This document shows, piece by piece, positions 7,477 through 9,594 of a stretch of DNA of 9,594 nucleotides (position 1 is its first letter; the number at the start of each line of letters is the position of its first letter). Origin of the DNA: Synergistaceae bacterium (GTDB lineage Bacteria; Synergistota; Synergistia; Synergistales; Synergistaceae); NCBI GenBank assembly GCA_012728505.1, contig JAAYEY010000035.1, positions 1-9,594 on the forward strand, written 5' to 3'. A model generated the notes under the pieces. The model made no database searches and was not told where the DNA came from. It worked only from the letters and a program-made list of their open reading frames with translations. The position numbers and the translations under genes are program-made.

Positions 7477-8063
7477 ATTTTCATCCTCCACTGTTCAGAG
7501 AGGGACCATCCAAGATCTTCAAACATCCTGCTGAGCCTTTGGAGAGGAAGTCCCACAACGTTAAAATAACACCCATCAATACTTTCTGTCAGGAGAGTTC
7601 CCTTTCCCTGTATAGCATATGAACCAGCCTTGTCAAAGCTTTCTCCACTATTTACATAAGAGACGATCTCACTGTCGTTCAGCGGTCTAAATTTAACATA
7701 GGTTTTTTCCGATTCGATAAGGACACGACCATCAGGGGCGAAAAGAGCAACACCGGTGATAACATCGTGCATCTTCCCCTGCAGTTTTTTTATCATGCAC
7801 AAAGCATCTTCATAATCGGAAGGCTTGCCCAGAACTTCACCATCCACTGTTACCACGGTATCTGCACCGATAACCCACCGGTTGGGAAATTCGTTATAAA
7901 CAGAGTGCGCCTTCTTATGAGCAAGACGGCAGACCATTTCCTCCGGACCTTCATCCGGCAGTACATTTTCATCTATACAAGGCACCTTTATAATTATTTC
8001 CCAGCCCAGCTCCCTAAGAAGCGTTTGCCTCCTCGGGCTTCCGGAGGCAAGTATTATTTCCAT
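7473..8063 (-). CDS. maf: Maf family nucleoside triphosphate pyrophosphatase
   Basis: Hydrolyses nucleoside triphosphates (dTTP, UTP and modified nucleotides in studied members) to monophosphate and pyrophosphate as a house-cleaning enzyme; Maf was first noted in Bacillus as a septum-formation inhibitor. The 196 aa fit the usual length. Motifs: LASGSPRRQTLL at 5-16, E32, GADTVV at 66-71, LGKPSD at 78-83, TGV at 103-105, DKAGSYAIQGKG at 144-155 and GLPL at 171-174. All catalytic-region residues I can check are present. Substrate class (YhdE-like or YceF-like) I cannot settle without alignment. AAGG lies 5 bases before the ATG; the gene starts 2 bases after DUF4321 and overlaps the next gene by 4 bases. 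Neighbouring maf and DUF4321 genes are common in clostridial genomes. Confidence 0.95.
   Translation of the reverse strand: MEIILASGSPRRQTLLRELGWEIIIKVPCIDENVLPDEGPEEMVCRLAHKKAHSVYNEFPNRWVIGADTVVTVDGEVLGKPSDYEDALCMIKKLQGKMHDVITGVALFAPDGRVLIESEKTYVKFRPLNDSEIVSYVNSGESFDKAGSYAIQGKGTLLTESIDGCYFNVVGLPLQRLSRMFEDLGWSLSEQWRMKI
7485..7489 (-). promoter_or_regulatory. Ribosome binding site fixing the DUF5693 start at ATG 7476
   Basis: GGAGG on the minus strand is 8 bases before ATG 7476. A GTG at 7491 in the same frame would add five residues, but it lies upstream of this site with nothing comparable before it. ATG 7476 also makes a clean ATGA overlap with the maf stop. Confidence 0.75.
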
Positions 8064-8065
8064 TT

Positions 8066-8323
8066 TTACCTTGAGACTCCAATACCTGCTATAGCTCCTA
8101 TAATTGTGCCGAGATTTATCTTAAGAGCTAAATGGAAACCAAACTTTAATATTATCAGGTCTATCTGTTTAACGTCCATGGAAAAATCTATAAAGTTAGT
8201 AAAAAGAGCGGAAGTTGCACTGAAGCGCTGCAGAAAAAACCCAAGCCACGTTCCCATTATTAGGAATAGTAAAATTATTCCCCATCTCAATCTGCCAGAC
8301 CTGCCCAATTTTGCAAGAGCCAT
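8066..8323 (-). CDS. DUF4321 family small membrane protein
   Basis: 85 aa from ATG 8323. There is a basic N-terminus (K5, R8, R11, R13), one membrane segment at about 15-31, a short middle region, then the family-like end with IDLIILKFGFHLALKINLG (54-72) running into a second hydrophobic segment to about 83. The shape matches DUF4321, a small two-segment membrane protein of unknown function often next to maf. The frame is open further upstream (to ATG 8398), but that extension lies inside uppP in another frame and GGGGG is 7 bases before ATG 8323, so the short form is chosen. The gene starts 2 bases after the uppP stop and ends 2 bases before maf. Confidence 0.82.
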   Translation of the reverse strand: MALAKLGRSGRLRWGIILLFLIMGTWLGFFLQRFSATSALFTNFIDFSMDVKQIDLIILKFGFHLALKINLGTIIGAIAGIGVSR

Positions 8324-8325
8324 CT

Positions 8326-9132
8326 TTAAACCCCCAAGAATGAAGTAATAACAGCAAAAGACCCAAGAGCAAGACAATATATCCCAAAGAACCACCACTT
8401 AGATGCTATGACGAGTTTCCTTAGAATAAACAAGGAGACAAGACCGCTCAGAAAGGCAGCGACGCCTCCAAGATACCAACCGTGAGGCAGGGCGGTAATA
8501 AAAGCATCAAAACCACCGACGTCCTTAGCCTGCATCAAAGTCGCACCCATTATCGCAGGAATAGAGAGCAGAAATGAGAACCTGAAAACTTCTTCTCTGT
8601 CGACGCCAGAAGCTGTTCCGGCCACCATGGTCATTCCGGAGCGTGATATACCGGGCAATACTGCAATCCCTTGCGCTATACCAATAAATATTCCGTCAAA
8701 TGGTGCTATCTTACCAAACCCTTTCCTTAAGAAACGGCTCGATATAAGTATTATGCCTGTAAAGAGAAGGCCTAATCCGACCATCATTGAGTTCATCGTC
8801 GCTTGCTCTGCAAAATCTTTGATTAGTAGCCCTATGGCTCCGGTAAACATAGTACCTATAAATACGGCCCACCCTAAAGACCATCCGGTGCTGTTCCTTT
8901 TATCTTTGTAAAAAAGTCCTAAGGCCCACTCTCCGAACAACTTAACAATATCATTAAAAAAGAATAAGACTGTTGCTAACATTGTAGAAAAATGGAGCAC
9001 GAGCTCATAAGAAAGGGGCGGCATTTCGATCCCCAAATATATCTTCGCAAGGGCAAGATGACCAGAGCTGCTGACGGGAAGAAATTCTGTAAAACCCTGT
9101 ACGAGACCTAGTAAAACTACTTTATAATCCAT
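8326..9132 (-). CDS. uppP: Undecaprenyl-diphosphate phosphatase UppP (BacA family)
   Basis: Integral membrane enzyme that removes one phosphate from undecaprenyl diphosphate, returning the lipid carrier used for peptidoglycan and other wall polymers; overexpression gives bacitracin resistance in known members. The 268 aa are the usual length. Motif 1, QGFTEFLPVSSSGHL, is at 12-26 (Q12, E16, S21-S23, H25); motif 2, PGISRSGMTM, is at 160-169 (R164). There are about eight hydrophobic segments. The ATG at 9132 has AGAGGTG about 10 bases upstream and the catalytic motif begins close behind it. It is the first gene of the run, so any promoter in 9133-9594 would drive the downstream genes. The stop lies 2 bases before the DUF4321 start. 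Confidence 0.96.
   Translation of the reverse strand: MDYKVVLLGLVQGFTEFLPVSSSGHLALAKIYLGIEMPPLSYELVLHFSTMLATVLFFFNDIVKLFGEWALGLFYKDKRNSTGWSLGWAVFIGTMFTGAIGLLIKDFAEQATMNSMMVGLGLLFTGIILISSRFLRKGFGKIAPFDGIFIGIAQGIAVLPGISRSGMTMVAGTASGVDREEVFRFSFLLSIPAIMGATLMQAKDVGGFDAFITALPHGWYLGGVAAFLSGLVSLFILRKLVIASKWWFFGIYCLALGSFAVITSFLGV
8331..8335 (-). promoter_or_regulatory. Ribosome binding site fixing the DUF4321 start at ATG 8323
   Basis: GGGGG on the minus strand, 7 bases before ATG 8323, within the last codons of uppP. It supports the 85-residue product over the 110-residue open frame. Confidence 0.65.
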
Positions 9133-9159
9133 TAATTAATACACCTCTTTGTAAAGACT

Positions 9160-9178
9160 GCGGCGTGGTTCATGCCGC
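9160..9178 (-). promoter_or_regulatory. Small GC-rich hairpin in the uppP leader
   Basis: GCGGC and GCCGC arms (5 bp) with a further TG/CA pair inside, 12 bases upstream of the uppP ribosome site. No U-run follows on the minus strand, so it is not an intrinsic terminator. It could affect leader folding or be incidental. Confidence 0.4.
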
Positions 9179-9194
9179 GGGAGTTAGAAATCTT

Positions 9195-9238
9195 TGCTGA
9201 GCAGTTGCTGAGCGATGGCTAAGCTGTTGCTAAGCGAT
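9195..9238 (-). repeat. Four tandem 11-bp direct repeats, block A
   Basis: Plus-strand units TGCTGAGCAGT, TGCTGAGCGAT, GGCTAAGCTGT and TGCTAAGCGAT, end to end. On the uppP strand this is CTYAGC repeated at an 11-base period with 5-base spacers. The block ends 62 bases before the uppP start. It is preceded on that strand by TCCTAAAACA (9239-9248), which has a near copy before block B. Confidence 0.9.
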
Positions 9239-9250
9239 TGTTTTAGGAGC

Positions 9251-9294
9251 GGTCAAACTATAGTCAAACGATTGTCAAACGATGGTCAAACGGT
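9251..9294 (-). repeat. Four tandem 11-bp direct repeats, block B
   Basis: Plus-strand units GGTCAAACTAT, AGTCAAACGAT, TGTCAAACGAT and GGTCAAACGGT. On the uppP strand this is TTGACN-N5 four times. Units share 7 of 11 positions with block A units (TGTCAAACGAT against TGCTGAGCGAT). It is preceded on the uppP strand by TCCTAAAAACA (9295-9305), so block plus leader forms a 56-base higher-order repeat with block A. Confidence 0.9.
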
Positions 9295-9312
9295 TGTTTT
9301 TAGGACCTATCA

Positions 9313-9329
9313 GGGGCATGCTTTGCCCC
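9313..9329. repeat. Hairpin GGGGCA/TGCCCC
   Basis: Perfect 6-bp arms with a 5-base loop. Neither strand has a T-run after it, so it is not called a terminator. It sits between the 11-bp repeats and the REP-like cluster. Confidence 0.55.
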
Positions 9330-9332
9330 CAT

Positions 9333-9366
9333 CGTCTTCCCGGTATGCCTCTGAGCCGGGATCCAG
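9333..9366 (+). repeat. REP-like palindromic element, copy 1
   Basis: Pattern CGTCTTCCCGG, about 12 bases of loop, then CCGGGATCCAG. The arms TCCCGG and CCGGGA are perfect 6-bp complements (9338-9343 and 9356-9361). This matches the widespread style of intergenic repeat with a GGGAATCCAG or GGGATCCAG end. Confidence 0.75.
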
Positions 9367-9375
9367 CTCCCTCAC

Positions 9376-9413
9376 CGTCGTTCCCGTATGAAGTTGAGCG
9401 GGAATCCAGGTCC
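9376..9413 (+). repeat. REP-like palindromic element, copy 2
   Basis: CGTCGTTCCCG, a loop, then GCGGGAATCCAGG. The arms TTCCCG (9381-9386) and CGGGAA (9399-9404) are perfect complements. Same layout and orientation as copy 1, about 40 bases on. Its right part recurs inverted at the window end. Confidence 0.8.
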
Positions 9414-9459
9414 ACGGCCCCTCCCGTCTTCCTAGGGCGCTACTGATCAGGAGAATGCC

Positions 9460-9477
9460 GTTTCATGATAATGAAAC
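9460..9477. repeat. Perfect inverted repeat GTTTCAT-GATA-ATGAAAC
   Basis: 7-bp arms and a 4-base centre. TATAAT follows on the plus strand at 9479-9484. It could be an operator or a hairpin inside the repeat cluster; no gene is visible to which it would belong. Confidence 0.55.
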
Positions 9478-9497
9478 TTATAATAACACCTTAGCAT

Positions 9498-9511
9498 TCG
9501 AACTATTTCGA
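9498..9511. repeat. Short inverted repeat TCGAA-CTAT-TTCGA
   Basis: 5-bp perfect arms with a 4-base centre. Short enough to be chance; noted because it lies near the larger inverted repeat. Confidence 0.3.
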
Positions 9512-9514
9512 GTG

Positions 9515-9536
9515 CGTTCCGAGATCGGGGATCCAG
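9515..9536 (+). repeat. REP-like element, copy 3, shortened
   Basis: CGTTCCGAGATCGGGGATCCAG keeps the CGTTCC start and the GGGGATCCAG end of the other copies, with the loop reduced to a few bases. Probably a degenerate copy. Confidence 0.55.
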
Positions 9537-9574
9537 CGGCTTTTGTTTAAGAAATAGGGTCAAAAATCAAGTGC

Positions 9575-9594
9575 AGACCTGGATTCCCGCTCAA
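9575..9594 (-). repeat. REP-like element, copy 4, inverted and cut by the window edge
   Basis: The reverse complement reads TTGAGCGGGAATCCAGGTCT and matches copy 2 (9394-9413) at 19 of 20 bases. It is in opposite orientation, and its other arm would lie beyond the window. Together with copy 2 it encloses 161 bases. Confidence 0.75.

Larger units (their letters stand above)
9133..9594. other. Intergenic region: uppP leader, 11-bp direct repeats and REP-like palindromes
   Basis: No credible coding frame in 462 bases. From uppP outwards it holds a ribosome site (9142-9148), a GC-rich hairpin (9160-9178), two blocks of 11-bp direct repeats (9195-9294), a hairpin (9313-9329) and several REP-like elements to the edge. 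I found no convincing sigma-70 promoter on the minus strand: TTGACT at 9262-9267 with TAAAAC 16 bases on is the best pair and is weak. A perfect TATAAT lies on the plus strand at 9479-9484 without a good -35. Confidence 0.75.

Noticed and set aside
7767..8348. Plus-strand open frame of 193 codons opposite maf and DUF4321
   Set aside because: Antisense to two genes with recognisable families and their own ribosome sites.
9239..9267. Sigma-70 promoter TTGACT-N16-TAAAAC for uppP
   Set aside because: The TTGAC hexamer is part of a tandem repeat and occurs four times; the -10 is poor, so it is not called as a promoter.
9195..9305. CRISPR array
   Set aside because: Units are 11 bases, contiguous and degenerate, with no unique spacers and no cas genes.
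9313..9329. Rho-independent terminator
   Set aside because: The stem is good but neither strand has a T-run after it.

Overview
The window carries ten genes, all on the minus strand and packed end to end from about 9132 down to the left edge. Gaps are at most 26 bases and several genes overlap by 4 to 23 bases, so they look like one operon. In transcription order they are: uppP (undecaprenyl-diphosphate phosphatase), a DUF4321 membrane protein, maf (nucleotide pyrophosphatase), a DUF5693 membrane protein, csaB (polysaccharide pyruvyl transferase), a split transketolase-like pair (N-terminal then C-terminal half), ftsE, ftsX, and an EnvC-like M23 peptidase cut by the window edge. Only the last 460 bases (9133-9594) lack a gene; they hold the uppP leader and several kinds of repeat.

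Organism: strong AGGAGG-type ribosome sites, use of TTG starts, split transketolase halves and the maf/DUF4321/DUF5693/csaB set point to a bacterium of the Bacillota-Synergistota kind. Adding ftsEX with an EnvC-like hydrolase and csaB (often linked to SLH-anchored envelopes) makes Synergistota my best guess. This is inferred from gene content, not from a marker gene.

How the genes fit together: UppP recycles the lipid carrier for peptidoglycan and other wall polymers. CsaB adds pyruvate ketals to a wall polysaccharide, probably with help from the DUF5693 protein. FtsE, FtsX and the coiled-coil M23 peptidase form the usual ATP-driven module that controls septal peptidoglycan cutting. Maf proteins act on nucleotides and have been linked to division arrest. 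The shared theme is envelope growth and division.

The outlier, and the most interesting item, is the transketolase-like pair. It keeps the overall fold signature and open frames, but nearly every residue needed for thiamine diphosphate, Mg2+ and catalysis is replaced in both halves. It looks like a maintained pseudoenzyme inside a cell-envelope/division operon.

Upstream of uppP are two blocks of four 11-bp direct repeats, each led (on the uppP strand) by TCCTAAAA(A)CA. They resemble a response-regulator binding array or a minisatellite. Beyond them is a cluster of REP-like palindromic repeats with the CGGGAATCCAG core, one of them inverted at the right edge.
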